Shown here piece after piece: positions 8,267-17,172 of a stretch of DNA of 64,000 bases (within the stretch, counting starts at the first letter, position 1; each line of letters begins with the position of its first letter). A program made the position numbers and the translations under genes. The notes beneath the pieces are model-generated. The model worked only from the letters and a program-made list of their open reading frames with translations, was not told the origin of the DNA and made no database searches. Origin of the DNA: Microbispora corallina (GTDB lineage: Bacteria; Actinomycetota; Actinomycetes; Streptosporangiales; Streptosporangiaceae); the NCBI RefSeq assembly GCF_016863035.1, contig NZ_BOOC01000025.1, positions 50,655-114,654 on the forward strand, read 5' to 3'.

Positions 8267-10030
8267 GTGGCAGCTCGCGACGATGCCGAGGCTCGAGCCG
8301 CGCAGCGCGAACGGGAGGTCGCCGATCTCACAACACAGGTCTCCTTCCTGCAGGAGGAGATCACCGCGTTGCGCCGGAAGCTGGCCGAGTCCCCCCGGCA
8401 GGCCAGGGTCATCGAAGAGCGTCTGCATGAGGCGCAAGCCCAGGTGGCCGCCCTCACCAGCCAGAACGAGCGGCTGGTTTCCACCCTCAAGGAGGCCAGG
8501 GATCAGATTGTCGCGCTCAAGGAGGAGGTCGACCGGCTGGCGCAGCCGCCGTCCGGTTTCGGCGTCTTCCTGGAGTCCAGGGACGACGGCACGATCGAGG
8601 TGTTCACCGGGGGCCGCAAGCTCCGGGTGAACGTCAGCCCGGCCGTGGACGTCGACTCGCTCAAGCGTGGCCAGGAGGTCATGCTCAACGAGGCGCTCAA
8701 CGTGGTCGAGGCTCTGGGCTACGAGGACGTCGGCGAGATCGTCATGCTCAAGGAGCTGCTGGAGACGGGCGACCGCGCCCTCGTCATCTCCCACGCGGAC
8801 GAGGAGCGGGTCGTCAAGCTCGCCCACTCGCTGCTCGACCAGCCGCTCCGCGCGGGCGACTCCCTCCTGCTCGAACCCCGTTCCAACTACGTGTACGAGC
8901 GGATCCCGAAGTCGGAGGTGGAGGAGCTCGTCCTCGAGGAGGTCCCCGACATCTCCTACGAGGAGATCGGCGGCCTCAGCCGGCAGATCGAGCAGATCAG
9001 GGACGCGATCGAGCTGCCGTACCTGCACGCCGACCTGTTCCGCGAGCACAAGCTCCGCCCGCCGAAGGGCGTCCTGCTGTACGGCCCGCCCGGCTGCGGC
9101 AAGACGCTCATCGCCAAGGCCGTCGCCAACTCCCTGGCCAAGCAGGTCGCGGAGAAGACCGGTCAGTCCGGCAAGAGCTTCTTCCTCAACATCAAGGGCC
9201 CCGAGCTGCTGAACAAGTACGTCGGCGAGACCGAGCGGCACATCCGCCTGGTCTTCCAGCGGGCCCGGGAGAAGGCCTCCGAGGGCACCCCGGTGATCGT
9301 GTTCTTCGACGAGATGGACTCGATCTTCCGCACCCGCGGCTCGGGCGTCTCCTCCGACGTCGAGAACACCATCGTCCCCCAGCTGCTGTCGGAGATCGAC
9401 GGCGTTGAGGGCCTGGAGAACGTCATCGTCATCGGCGCCTCCAACCGCGAGGACATGATCGACCCGGCGATCCTGCGGCCCGGCCGCCTGGACGTCAAGA
9501 TCAAGATCGAGCGGCCGGACGCCGAGGCGGCCAAGGACATCTTCTCGAAGTACCTGGTCAGTGAGCTCCCGCTGCACGGCGACGATCTGACCGAGCACGG
9601 CGACAGCCGTGAGAGCACGATCTCCGCGATGATCCAGCGGGTGGTCGAGCGGATGTACGCCGAGAGCGAGGAGAACCGCTTCCTCGAGGTGACCTACGCC
9701 AACGGCGACAAGGAGGTCCTGTACTTCAAGGACTTCAACTCCGGCGCCATGATCCAGAACATCGTGGACCGGGGCAAGAAGATGGCCATCAAGGAGTTTC
9801 TGGAGACCGGGCAGAAGGGTCTGCGGATCGCCCACCTGCTGGCCGCCTGCGTGGACGAGTTCTCCGAGAACGAGGACCTGCCCAACACCACCAACCCCGA
9901 CGACTGGGCCCGCATCTCCGGCAAGAAGGGCGAGCGGATCGTCTACATCCGCACGCTCGTCCAGGGCAAGCAGGGCACCGAGGCCGGCCGGTCGATCGAC
10001 ACGGTCGCCAACACCGGTCAGTACCTGTAA
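8267..10030 (+). CDS. mpa: Proteasome-associated AAA+ ATPase ARC/Mpa
   Basis: 587 aa. Forms the hexameric ring that recognises Pup, unfolds pupylated proteins and feeds them to the 20S core. Residues ~5-90 are a coiled coil (Pup-binding), ~95-235 are tandem OB folds, and the AAA+ module follows with Walker A GPPGCGKT near residue 273, Walker B VFFDEMD near 347 and the arginine-finger region after it. The C-terminus is GQYL; the penultimate Tyr is the conserved residue that docks into the alpha-ring pockets. It is followed by a strong hairpin and is probably its own transcription unit. Confidence 0.97.
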   Translation: MAARDDAEARAAQREREVADLTTQVSFLQEEITALRRKLAESPRQARVIEERLHEAQAQVAALTSQNERLVSTLKEARDQIVALKEEVDRLAQPPSGFGVFLESRDDGTIEVFTGGRKLRVNVSPAVDVDSLKRGQEVMLNEALNVVEALGYEDVGEIVMLKELLETGDRALVISHADEERVVKLAHSLLDQPLRAGDSLLLEPRSNYVYERIPKSEVEELVLEEVPDISYEEIGGLSRQIEQIRDAIELPYLHADLFREHKLRPPKGVLLYGPPGCGKTLIAKAVANSLAKQVAEKTGQSGKSFFLNIKGPELLNKYVGETERHIRLVFQRAREKASEGTPVIVFFDEMDSIFRTRGSGVSSDVENTIVPQLLSEIDGVEGLENVIVIGASNREDMIDPAILRPGRLDVKIKIERPDAEAAKDIFSKYLVSELPLHGDDLTEHGDSRESTISAMIQRVVERMYAESEENRFLEVTYANGDKEVLYFKDFNSGAMIQNIVDRGKKMAIKEFLETGQKGLRIAHLLAACVDEFSENEDLPNTTNPDDWARISGKKGERIVYIRTLVQGKQGTEAGRSIDTVANTGQYL

Positions 10031-10063
10031 GCGGCGCCTTCGGGAGCCGGCACGGCGTCACCT

Positions 10064-10095
10064 GGAGCGGCGCGATCTCCGGATCGCGCCGCTCC
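10064..10095 (+). terminator. Perfect 14-bp hairpin after mpa
   Basis: Arms 10064-10077 and 10082-10095 are perfectly complementary (GGAGCGGCGCGATC) with a TCCG loop. There is no T-run after it, as is common for actinobacterial terminators. Confidence 0.75.
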
Positions 10096-10207
10096 GGCAT
10101 GTCCGGGCCCAAGCGGTTTTGTCCCGTTCCCGTCCCCCGGGACCGGACGACCGGCGCACAAAGCGGGTGAAAAGGGGGGAACCGGGAGGGAACCGATCGC
10201 GTCAAAG

Positions 10208-11431
10208 GTGCGTGATCTACCTAGGCGTGCCAGGGTGACCCCTGTGCCCTCCCCAGGTTCCCCGGCCGTCAAGGCGGCGAAGGGGCCCCGCCTCGTCGAG
10301 CTGGACGCCCTGCGGTTCGTGGCCGCGTTCGCGGTGATGTCGTTCCACTTCATGGCGGCGAGCCGGTCCCTGTGGGACGAGTACCCGACCACGCTCTTCG
10401 CCCCCGTCAGCCGGCTGTCGTCGCTCGGCATCCTGGGCGTCGAGCTGTTCTTCCTCATCAGCGGGTTCGTGATCCTGATGAGCGTGTGGGGGCACACGGT
10501 CGGGGAGTTCGCCGTCTCCCGGGTGTCCCGGCTGTTCCCGGCGTACTGGTTCGCCGTGGTCGTGATCTTCATCATGTACCGCTTCAGCGGGGTCACCGCC
10601 TTCGACCCGAAGCTGTCCACCGGGGAGTACCTGCTCAACCTGAGCATGCTCCAGGGCGCGTTCGGCGTCGGCCACGCGGGCGCCGTGTTCTGGTCGCTGT
10701 GGGTGGAGCTGCGGTTCTACGTCCTCATCGGGGTGTTCGCCCTGTTCGGGATCACCCTGCGGCGGTGCCTGGCGTTCCTCGGGGCGTGGCTCGCGCTGGC
10801 CCTGGCCGCCGAGCTCACCCAGAACGACGTGCTCGTGTTCGTGTTCCAGCCGCGCCAGGCGCCGTACTTCATCGCGGGAATGGCCTTCTTCCTGATCCAC
10901 CGGTTCGGGCCGCGGGCCGGGTGGCTGCTGCCGTGGGCGTTCGTGGCGGGGGGCTACGCCATGTCCCTGTACGCCGCCACCGAGCGCGTGGGGGAGCGCG
11001 TCCGGCTGATCGGGCTCAAGCACTACCCGGCGCCGCCGGAGAACGTCGTCGTCGCGATTTCGGTGATCTTCCTGCTGATGGCCGCGGTCTCGCTCGGCTG
11101 GCTGCGGTGGCTGCGCTGGAGGCCCCTCATGACCCTCGGGGCGCTCACCTATCCGCTGTACCTGCTGCATCAGACGGTCTCGGCGGTTCTCATCCCCACA
11201 TATCGGGACATCGTGGATCCCTGGCTGCTCGTCGCGATCACGATGGCGGTCTCGATCGCGATCGCGTACCTCGCGTACCGGATGGTCGACAGGCCAGGTC
11301 AGCGGTGGCTCAGGGTCCGTCTGGGCGCTCTGGTGGCCCGTACGGGGGGACGCCGCGGGGCCGGCGGAGGCCCTGCTTCCCCTGTCCCGCAGCCCCTCGC
11401 CGCGCAAAGTCACGAGGCATCTGTGCCGTAA
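10208..11431 (+). CDS. Acyltransferase 3 family integral membrane protein
   Basis: 407 aa. Multi-pass membrane O-acyltransferase (OafA/NodX-like). LDALRFVAAFAVMSFHF carries the family's R/K and His active-site region in the first helix; about ten hydrophobic segments follow, including FFLISGFVI and ALTYPLYLLHQ. The start is uncertain: GTG at 10208 or GTG at 10235, neither with a good ribosome-binding site. It sits between mpa and dop, but nothing links it to pupylation. The acceptor (cell-wall glycan, lipid or metabolite) is unknown. Confidence 0.85.
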   Translation: MRDLPRRARVTPVPSPGSPAVKAAKGPRLVELDALRFVAAFAVMSFHFMAASRSLWDEYPTTLFAPVSRLSSLGILGVELFFLISGFVILMSVWGHTVGEFAVSRVSRLFPAYWFAVVVIFIMYRFSGVTAFDPKLSTGEYLLNLSMLQGAFGVGHAGAVFWSLWVELRFYVLIGVFALFGITLRRCLAFLGAWLALALAAELTQNDVLVFVFQPRQAPYFIAGMAFFLIHRFGPRAGWLLPWAFVAGGYAMSLYAATERVGERVRLIGLKHYPAPPENVVVAISVIFLLMAAVSLGWLRWLRWRPLMTLGALTYPLYLLHQTVSAVLIPTYRDIVDPWLLVAITMAVSIAIAYLAYRMVDRPGQRWLRVRLGALVARTGGRRGAGGGPASPVPQPLAAQSHEASVP

Positions 11432-11461
11432 CTGTCTGGTAGCAGGGCATAGAGAAGGGGC

Positions 11462-11506
11462 TAGGCTCGGATATGACGACGACAGCCTGAAACAGGCGGG
11501 GTGCGA
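11462..11506 (+). promoter_or_regulatory. Promoter and short 5' leader of dop
   Basis: TAGGCT (11462-11467) is a likely -10 box. Five nt later an ATG opens a 5-codon frame (Met-Thr-Thr-Thr-Ala-stop, 11473-11490) at about the expected transcript start. GGCGGGG (11495-11501) is the ribosome-binding site for dop at 11507. Confidence 0.45.
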
Positions 11507-13024
11507 ATGACGGTTCGGCGGGTGATGGGCATCGAGACCGAGTACGGCATCGCCGTACCAGGTCAACCGGGAGCGAACGCGATGGTGACCTCGTCGCAGG
11601 TCGTCAACGCGTACCTGGCGGCATCGGCCGCCCGGGCTCGCCGGGCCCGGTGGGACTTCGAGGAGGAGAACCCGCTCCGCGACGCCCGAGGGTTCGACCT
11701 GGCCCGCGAGGTGGCCGACCAGAGCCAGCTCACCGACGAGGACCTCGGCCTCGCCAACGTGATCCTCACCAACGGCGCGCGCCTGTACGTCGACCACGCC
11801 CACCCGGAGTACTCCACGCCGGAGACCACGAACCCGCGGGCGTCGGTGATCTGGGACAAGGCCGGCGAGCGGGTCATGTACGACGCGGCCGTCCGGGCCT
11901 CGTCCATGCCCGGCAACGCGCCGATCCAGCTCTACAAGAACAACACCGACGCCAAGGGCGCCTCCTACGGCTGCCACGAGAACTACCTCATGCGCCGGGC
12001 CACGCCGTTCGCCGACATCGTGCGGCACCTGACGCCGTTCTTCGTGTCGCGGCAGGTCGTGTGCGGGGCGGGCAAGGTCGGCATCGGCCAGGACTCGCGC
12101 GGCGAGGGCTTCCAGATCAGCCAGCGGGCCGACTTCTTCGAGGTCGAGGTCGGCCTGGAGACCACGCTCAAGCGGCCCATCATCAACACCCGCGACGAGC
12201 CGCACGCCGACCCGGAGAAGTACCGCCGGCTGCACGTGATCATCGGCGACGCCAATATGTCGGAAATTTCGACATATTTGAAGCTAGGGACCACCGCGCT
12301 CGTCCTCGCGATGATCGAGGAGGGCTTCCTCACGGCCGACCTCACGCCGGAGTCCCCGGTCGCCGCGCTCCGGGCGGTGTCCCACGATCCCACCTGCCGG
12401 TACGAGATCGCGCTGCGCAGCGGGCGCAAGATGACGGCCGTCCAGCTCCAGATGGAGTACCTGGAGCAGGCGCGCAAGTACGTCGAGGACCGGTTCGGGT
12501 CCGGCGCCGACGACATGACCAAGGACGTGCTCAACCGCTGGGAGTCCGTGCTCACCCGGCTCGCCGAGGACCCGATGCAGCTGTCCCGCGAGCTCGACTG
12601 GGTGGCGAAGCTGGAGCTCCTCGAGGGCTACCGGACCCGGGACGGCCTGCCGTGGTCGCACCCGCGCCTCCAGCTGGTCGACCTCCAGTACTCCGACATC
12701 CGTCCGGAGCGCGGCCTGTACAACCGGCTGGTCGCCCGGGGGCGGATGCAGCGGCTGGTGAGCGACGAGGAGATCGACCGCGCGGTCGAGCTGCCGCCGA
12801 CCGACACCCGCGCGTACTTCCGCGGGCGGTGCCTGCGGCAGTACAGCGACTCGGTCGCCGCCGCCTCCTGGGACTCGGTGATCTTCGACATCCCCGGCAG
12901 GGAGTCGCTGCAGCGGGTGCCCACGCTGGAGCCGCTGCGCGGGACCAAGGCCCACGTCGGGGAGCTGCTCGACCGCTGCCGCACCGCGGCCGACCTGGTC
13001 GCGGCCCTGACCGGCGAGAGCTGA
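11507..13024 (+). CDS. dop: Depupylase/deamidase Dop
   Basis: 505 aa, carboxylate-amine-ligase fold homologous to PafA. Dop hydrolyses the isopeptide bond between Pup and substrate lysines, and in species whose Pup ends in Gln it also deamidates that residue. The N-terminus [11 protein letters not shown] holds the metal/ATP-binding glutamates. The Dop-specific loop lies about residues 25-65. [18 protein letters not shown] carries the catalytic Asp (about residue 96). ATG at 11507 is preferred over GTG 11501 because of its spacing to GGCGGGG. An AT-rich hairpin sits inside the gene at 12254-12278. Confidence 0.96.
   Translation: MTVRRVMGIETEYGIAVPGQPGANAMVTSSQVVNAYLAASAARARRARWDFEEENPLRDARGFDLAREVADQSQLTDEDLGLANVILTNGARLYVDHAHPEYSTPETTNPRASVIWDKAGERVMYDAAVRASSMPGNAPIQLYKNNTDAKGASYGCHENYLMRRATPFADIVRHLTPFFVSRQVVCGAGKVGIGQDSRGEGFQISQRADFFEVEVGLETTLKRPIINTRDEPHADPEKYRRLHVIIGDANMSEISTYLKLGTTALVLAMIEEGFLTADLTPESPVAALRAVSHDPTCRYEIALRSGRKMTAVQLQMEYLEQARKYVEDRFGSGADDMTKDVLNRWESVLTRLAEDPMQLSRELDWVAKLELLEGYRTRDGLPWSHPRLQLVDLQYSDIRPERGLYNRLVARGRMQRLVSDEEIDRAVELPPTDTRAYFRGRCLRQYSDSVAAASWDSVIFDIPGRESLQRVPTLEPLRGTKAHVGELLDRCRTAADLVAALTGES
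12254..12278 (+). repeat. AT-rich inverted repeat inside dop
   Basis: Perfect 9-bp arms AATATGTCG (12254-12262) and CGACATATT (12270-12278) with a GAAATTT loop. It is within the codons for the conserved [10 protein letters not shown] segment, which uses low-GC codons (AAT, ATT, TAT, TTG, CTA) unlike the rest of the gene. Confidence 0.8.
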
Positions 13025-13033
13025 CCCGCCTCC

Positions 13034-13969
13034 TCAGAGGGCCGGGTGGTCGGGGACGGGCCAGCCGGTCCCCGACCGGCGCGAATCTACATTGTAAGGG
13101 CGGGCGGCCGGGAGCTCGCCCTGGCTGCGGCCGGGCGCGGCGGCCGGGATGCCCTGCCGCCGAAGCACGTCGGCCAGCAGGCGGGTCGCGGCCTCGGCGC
13201 TCAGCCGCTCCTCGGGCTCGCGCCGCAGCAGGCCGTCCAGGACCGCGCGCAGGGGTCCGGCGCGGTGCGCCGGGTCGGGCTCCCGGGTGAGCGCCAGGCC
13301 GGCCGCCAGCGGGCCCACGCTCGGGTACGGCGGCCTCCCCTCGACCCCGCAGTACAGGGTGGCCCCGAAGGACCACAGGTCCGCGGCGGGCGCCGGGGCG
13401 CCTCCGCGCATCCGCTCGGGGGCGAGGTACGCTCCGGACCGCGTGAGCGGCACGGTGGTCGAGGAGCCGGGGTCCCGTTCCAAGGCCGCGATGCCGAAGT
13501 CGGTCAGCACCACGCGGTCCTCGGTCAGGACCACGTTGCCGGGGCGGATGTCGCCGTGGATGACCCCCAGGGAGTGGGCGTGCCGCACGCCCGTGAGGAG
13601 CTGGAAGCCCACCCAGGCCGCCCAGTGCACCGGGAGCCGTCCGAGGTGCCGTACGGTCTCGCTGAGCGTGAGGCCCTGGAGGAGCTCTGTCACGATCCAG
13701 AGCCTGCCCCGGTCCTCCAGCAGGTCGTGCACCGTGATCACGGCCGGGTGGCTCAGCCGGGCGGCCGACCGGGCCTCGCGCAGCGCCTGCCGCCGCGCGG
13801 CCTGCAGGTCCGCCGCGTCCACCCGGTACGGCGGCTGGACCTCCTTGATCGCCACGTCGCGCTTGAGGCGCAGATCGTGGGCGTGCCACATGATCCCCCC
13901 GCCGTCACGGCGGAGGGGCGACAGCAGCCGGTAGCGATCCGCCAGCAGTTGCCGTGCACCCGTTCCCAT
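13034..13969 (-). CDS. Cytoplasmic Ser/Thr protein kinase, single domain
   Basis: 311 aa, essentially one Hanks-type kinase domain without a membrane segment. VAIKE carries the ATP-anchoring Lys. The catalytic loop reads HGDIRPGNV, so Arg of HRD is Gly but the catalytic Asp is kept. DFG and a LAPERM (APE-type) segment are present, so it should be active. The Gly-rich loop is atypical (RRDGGG). The gene converges on dop with a 9-bp gap. Its own upstream region has a possible -10 box TACAGT (minus strand, 13997-14002). Substrates are unknown. Confidence 0.9.
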   Translation of the reverse strand: MGTGARQLLADRYRLLSPLRRDGGGIMWHAHDLRLKRDVAIKEVQPPYRVDAADLQAARRQALREARSAARLSHPAVITVHDLLEDRGRLWIVTELLQGLTLSETVRHLGRLPVHWAAWVGFQLLTGVRHAHSLGVIHGDIRPGNVVLTEDRVVLTDFGIAALERDPGSSTTVPLTRSGAYLAPERMRGGAPAPAADLWSFGATLYCGVEGRPPYPSVGPLAAGLALTREPDPAHRAGPLRAVLDGLLRREPEERLSAEAATRLLADVLRRQGIPAAAPGRSQGELPAARPYNVDSRRSGTGWPVPDHPAL

Positions 13970-14090
13970 CAGCCACCCGTGTGCTCGAAACCGCTCGACT
14001 GTACCGAGATCCTCAACATTGTGATCCGAACGGTCGCCGCCCCGCGCCGATTGGCCGTCACCAAGAGTGTGACATCGATAACGATCCGGT

Positions 14091-14495
14091 CTACAGCAGC
14101 CCGATGCCGAGGATCAGCGTCCCGGCCGCGAGCGCGGCGCCGCCCAGGACGGTGAGCAGGATGAGCCGGTTCGGCCGGGTGTCGGACGGCCGGGCGACCG
14201 ACAGGAAGAAGCCGAGCGGCATGAGGATGGGCGCCGCGACGATCAGCAGCCGGGCGAGCGTGCGCAGGCCGTCCGGCAGGTCGGCCTGGTCGAGGTAGAG
14301 CAGCGCGACGAGGGAGAACAGGACGAGCACGCCGGCGTGGGCGTGGCCGGCCCGCCACAGCCCCCGCCGCACGGGGTTGTCCAGGTATCCGGGGACCTTG
14401 CGGAGGATGGCGGTCAGCAGCGTGAGGCCGCCGTAGCCCACGCCGGTGACGGTGATCAGCAGGATTCCGGCGGTGGTGGCGGACGCGGGGGACAT
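14091..14495 (-). CDS. Small four-helix membrane protein
   Basis: 134 aa with four predicted transmembrane segments (ITVTGVGYGGLTLLTAIL; a second after LWRAGHAHAGVLVLFSLVA; two more near the C-terminus). The ATG at 14495 is chosen because AAGGAG is 6 nt upstream; an ATG at 14510 would overlap that site. The conserved-looking LWRAGHAHAG is charged and lies at a membrane boundary. I cannot assign a function. Its promoter carries an array of palindromic half-sites, so expression is probably tightly repressed. Confidence 0.75.
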   Translation of the reverse strand: MSPASATTAGILLITVTGVGYGGLTLLTAILRKVPGYLDNPVRRGLWRAGHAHAGVLVLFSLVALLYLDQADLPDGLRTLARLLIVAAPILMPLGFFLSVARPSDTRPNRLILLTVLGGAALAAGTLILGIGLL

Positions 14496-14508
14496 CGGGT
14501 GCTCCTTC

Positions 14509-14556
14509 ATTGGACAGCAGTGCTATCCAATTATTGGATAGCGAGGCTATCCGTCA
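14509..14556 (-). promoter_or_regulatory. Operator array and promoter for the four-helix membrane protein
   Basis: GCTATCCAAT (14522-14531), one base, then ATTGGATAGC (14533-14542) form a perfect dyad. Related half-sites flank it: ATTGGACAGC (14509-14518) and GCTATCC (14547-14553). On the minus strand TTGACG, about 18 bp, then TAATTG is a plausible promoter overlapped by the dyad. The spacing fits a TetR-type repressor, but no regulator gene of that kind is adjacent. Confidence 0.65.
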
Positions 14557-14704
14557 AGTGGGTTTGCGTTGTGGCCGGTGGGAGGGTTGGCTGGCAGGAC
14601 GCGATGAGGCCCGGCAAAGATCGCGGCTCCATTCGCGCGCAATGTCGTCCGGTTCGGGGAAGATATGGGGGAGAGGCGTCCCCCCGAGCAGCGGAGGTAC
14701 AGGG

Positions 14705-14914
14705 ATGGCGACCAAGGACACGGGCGGGCAGAAGCAGGCCGGCCGCCAGGACCACGAGGTCGAGGAGACCGAGGCGCAGGCGTCCCCGGACGTCCAGGAG
14801 CGCAACGAGAAGCTCACCGACGACGTCGACGCGATCCTCGACGAGATCGACGAGGTCCTCGAGGAGAACGCGGAGGAGTTCGTCCGGTCGTACGTCCAGA
14901 AGGGCGGCGAGTAG
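14705..14914 (+). CDS. pup: Prokaryotic ubiquitin-like protein Pup
   Basis: 69 aa. Intrinsically disordered tag attached by PafA through its C-terminal Glu to lysines of targets. The helical Mpa-binding segment (DVDAILDEIDEVLEENAEEF) and the C-terminus YVQKGGE are typical. The encoded last residue is Glu, so the protein is ligation-ready without Dop deamidation. GGAGG sits 7 nt before the ATG. Unlike most actinobacteria, pup is separated from prcB by about 12.4 kb of unrelated genes. Confidence 0.97.
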   Translation: MATKDTGGQKQAGRQDHEVEETEAQASPDVQERNEKLTDDVDAILDEIDEVLEENAEEFVRSYVQKGGE

Positions 14915-15303
14915 GCCGGGCCCGACGGCCCGCGGCCGGACCGGCCGGCCACGGCGCGGTCCGGACCGCCGGTGACCGGCGGCGCCACGGGCGCGTGCCG
15001 GGAGCGGGAGCGGCCGACGTGCCGGGCCCCGGCGCGCCGGATCACCGGCTCCTCGCCGCCCGGCCCCGGGCGCACGGCCGATCTCGGACGGCCCGGGACG
15101 GACGACAGATCCGCACGGCCGTGAAGGACCAAGGGTCCGCCCGGCCCGTGCTCATGACGAGGCGCAGCACGGCCTTGAGGGACGACCGGTCCCGCACGGC
15201 CGGTGCGCATGACGACTCCGGGGGCACGACGGGTCGCACCGCCCAGGGCGCGAGAACGCGCGCGAGGGGCCCCGCACGGACCGGATGACCGTCCGGACGA
15301 CAA
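14915..15303 (+). other. 389-bp gene-free region with a tandem imperfect repeat
   Basis: No credible gene. It contains an imperfect ~40-bp direct repeat with 54-bp period: copy one from about 15121, copy two from about 15175. Each copy has a GGAC...GGTCC dyad followed by GTGC, one base and CATGACGA-like sequence. A weaker third copy of the first half (GGGACG...CCGCACGGCC) lies near 15095. It may be a relic of duplicated promoters. Confidence 0.5.
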
Positions 15304-16149
15304 TCAGGCCGGCGAGGCGCCCAGCAGCGCGGTGACCCGCCGCAGGTCGGCGGCGGTCGCCGGGACCTGCAGCACCATCAGCAGATCGGGCCGCTCCACC
15401 GGGCGGAGCTGGTACATGACGAGGTCGACCCGCCCGGCCTCCGGGTGGTCGACGCCGATCGTCGCGGGCCGGAAGTACCGGTCCGGATACTCGGCCCACC
15501 ACCGGCGGAACTCGGGGCTCTTCTCCGCCAGCTCGGCGACGAGACCTGCGAGCCGTGAGTCCTCCGGCCGCTCGCCCACCGCGACCCTGACCTGGTTCAG
15601 CACCGCCCGTGCGGCCGCCTCCCACCGCACCAGACGAGAACGGGCCACGTCGTCGCCGAACATGATCCACAGCAGGTTCCGCCGGCCCTCCGGCAGGAGC
15701 GCCGGGTCGTGGCGGAGCCGCGCGTAGGCCGAGTTCCACACCACGAAGTCGAAGCGCGCGTCGTACACCGACGCGCAGTTGGGGACGGCGGCGTCCACCA
15801 GTCGCTGCAACCGGAGCAGGCCGTCCGTCCCCGCCGTGTCCGGCTCGGGCGCGGCCAGGCCGGCCAGGCGGCACAGGTGCCGGTACTGGTCGGAGTCCAG
15901 CCGCAGCGCCCGCGCCAGCGCGGCGACCACCTGGGCCGACGCCGCGATGTCGCGGCCCTGCTCCAGCCACGTGTACCAGGTGAGGCTGAGCCCCGCCAGC
16001 TCGGCGACCTCCTCGCGCCGCAGGCCGGGCGTCCGCCGCAGGCCCGGTCGGAGGTCCTCCGGGAGCCCCACGTCGGCCGGGCGCAGCCGCCCCCGCTGGG
16101 CGCGCAGGAACGCGCCGAGCTCCGCGCGGCGGGACCGGTCACCGCCCAT
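15304..16149 (-). CDS. XRE-family regulator with MmyB-type C-terminal domain
   Basis: 281 aa. The N-terminal helix-turn-helix (RREEVAELAGLSLTWYTWLEQGRD, residues ~40-65) is followed by a PAS-like ligand-binding domain typical of the MmyB group (VVWNSAYARLRHDP, WIMFGDDVARSRLVRWE). It is divergent from an NmrA-type reductase and cupin gene pair, with 129 bp between the starts, which is the normal arrangement for this regulator class controlling a short-chain or NmrA oxidoreductase. Confidence 0.88.
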   Translation of the reverse strand: MGGDRSRRAELGAFLRAQRGRLRPADVGLPEDLRPGLRRTPGLRREEVAELAGLSLTWYTWLEQGRDIAASAQVVAALARALRLDSDQYRHLCRLAGLAAPEPDTAGTDGLLRLQRLVDAAVPNCASVYDARFDFVVWNSAYARLRHDPALLPEGRRNLLWIMFGDDVARSRLVRWEAAARAVLNQVRVAVGERPEDSRLAGLVAELAEKSPEFRRWWAEYPDRYFRPATIGVDHPEAGRVDLVMYQLRPVERPDLLMVLQVPATAADLRRVTALLGASPA

Positions 16150-16278
16150 CTGACCTGACTCCCCGTGTCGGTGGCTCCCGCGCCGACCGCCTGCCTGGCA
16201 CCAACGCCACCAGGACGGGCGTCGTCGTCGTGTCTACCGTGATGATCGTAGCGATTCGGACACGACACGGAGGACACG

Positions 16279-17172
16279 ATGAACGAGACAGGAGGGCCGG
16301 TGCTCGTCATCGGCGCGACCGGGCAGCAGGGCGGCGCGGCCGCGCGGCACCTGCTCGACCGCGGCCGGAGGGTGCGGGCGCTGGTGCGCGACGCCGGCGC
16401 CCCCGCCGCCGCGGCGCTGCGCGAGGCGGGCGCCGACCTGGTGACCGGCGACCTCGACGACGCCGCCTCGCTGGAGGCCGCCATGGAGGGCGTCCACGGC
16501 GTCTTCCTGGTCCTGACCATGATGGAGGGGCCGCGGATCACGGCGGCGGGGGTGGCGGCCGAGGAGCGGCGCGGCCTGCTCGTGGCGGACCTCGCCGCGC
16601 GGCTCGGCGTCCGGCACCTCGTCTACAGCTCCCTCAACGGCGCGGGGGCCGGCTCCGGCATCCCGTACTACGAGAGCAAGGAACGGATCGAGGACCGCAT
16701 CCGGGCGCTCGGCGTGCCGGCGACCGTCCTGCGGCCCGTGTCCTTCATGGACAACTTCGCCACCTACAACCGCCCGGTGATGGAGGACGGCCGTCTGGTG
16801 GTCGGCCTCGCCATGCCGCCGGACGTCCCGATGCCGCTGATCGCGGTGGACGACATCGGCGCGTTCGCCGCGCTGGCGTTCGAACGGCCCGGACGGTACC
16901 TGGGCAGGACGGTCGCGATCGCCGGCGACGTCCTCACCCCGCCGGAGATCGCCGAGGTGCTCGGCCGGGTGCGCGGCGTCCCCGCGCTGTTCCGGCGGGT
17001 GCCCATCGAGCGGGTGCGGGCGTTCGACGAGCAGCTCGCGATGATGTTCGCCTTCTTCTCCGAACAGCCGGCCCAGGTGCCCGACGTCGAGGCGCTGCGC
17101 GCCGACCATCCCGGCCTGATGACGCTGGAGACGTGGGCGCGGACGCGGGACCTTGCGGAGGCGGGCCGATGA
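16279..17172 (+). CDS. NmrA-like NAD(P)-binding protein
   Basis: 297 aa atypical short-chain dehydrogenase. The nucleotide loop is VIGATGQQGGAAAR at the N-terminus; SSLNGAGAGSGIPYYESK contains the Tyr-x-x-x-Lys-like segment (YYESK). It may be a quinone/NADPH-sensing or reductase protein (NmrA/HSCARG group). GGAGG precedes the ATG. Its stop overlaps the start of the cupin gene (ATGA), so the two are translationally coupled. Confidence 0.87.
   Translation: MNETGGPVLVIGATGQQGGAAARHLLDRGRRVRALVRDAGAPAAAALREAGADLVTGDLDDAASLEAAMEGVHGVFLVLTMMEGPRITAAGVAAEERRGLLVADLAARLGVRHLVYSSLNGAGAGSGIPYYESKERIEDRIRALGVPATVLRPVSFMDNFATYNRPVMEDGRLVVGLAMPPDVPMPLIAVDDIGAFAALAFERPGRYLGRTVAIAGDVLTPPEIAEVLGRVRGVPALFRRVPIERVRAFDEQLAMMFAFFSEQPAQVPDVEALRADHPGLMTLETWARTRDLAEAGR

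Noticed and set aside
1075..8490. A minus-strand frame of over 2,400 codons without a stop
   Set aside because: It runs antisense to six well-supported genes and has the low-complexity Arg/Ala/Gly/Pro composition of a shadow frame in very high-GC DNA.
13034..13969. Pseudokinase
   Set aside because: The ATP-binding Lys, catalytic-loop Asp and DFG are intact; only the HRD Arg is replaced.
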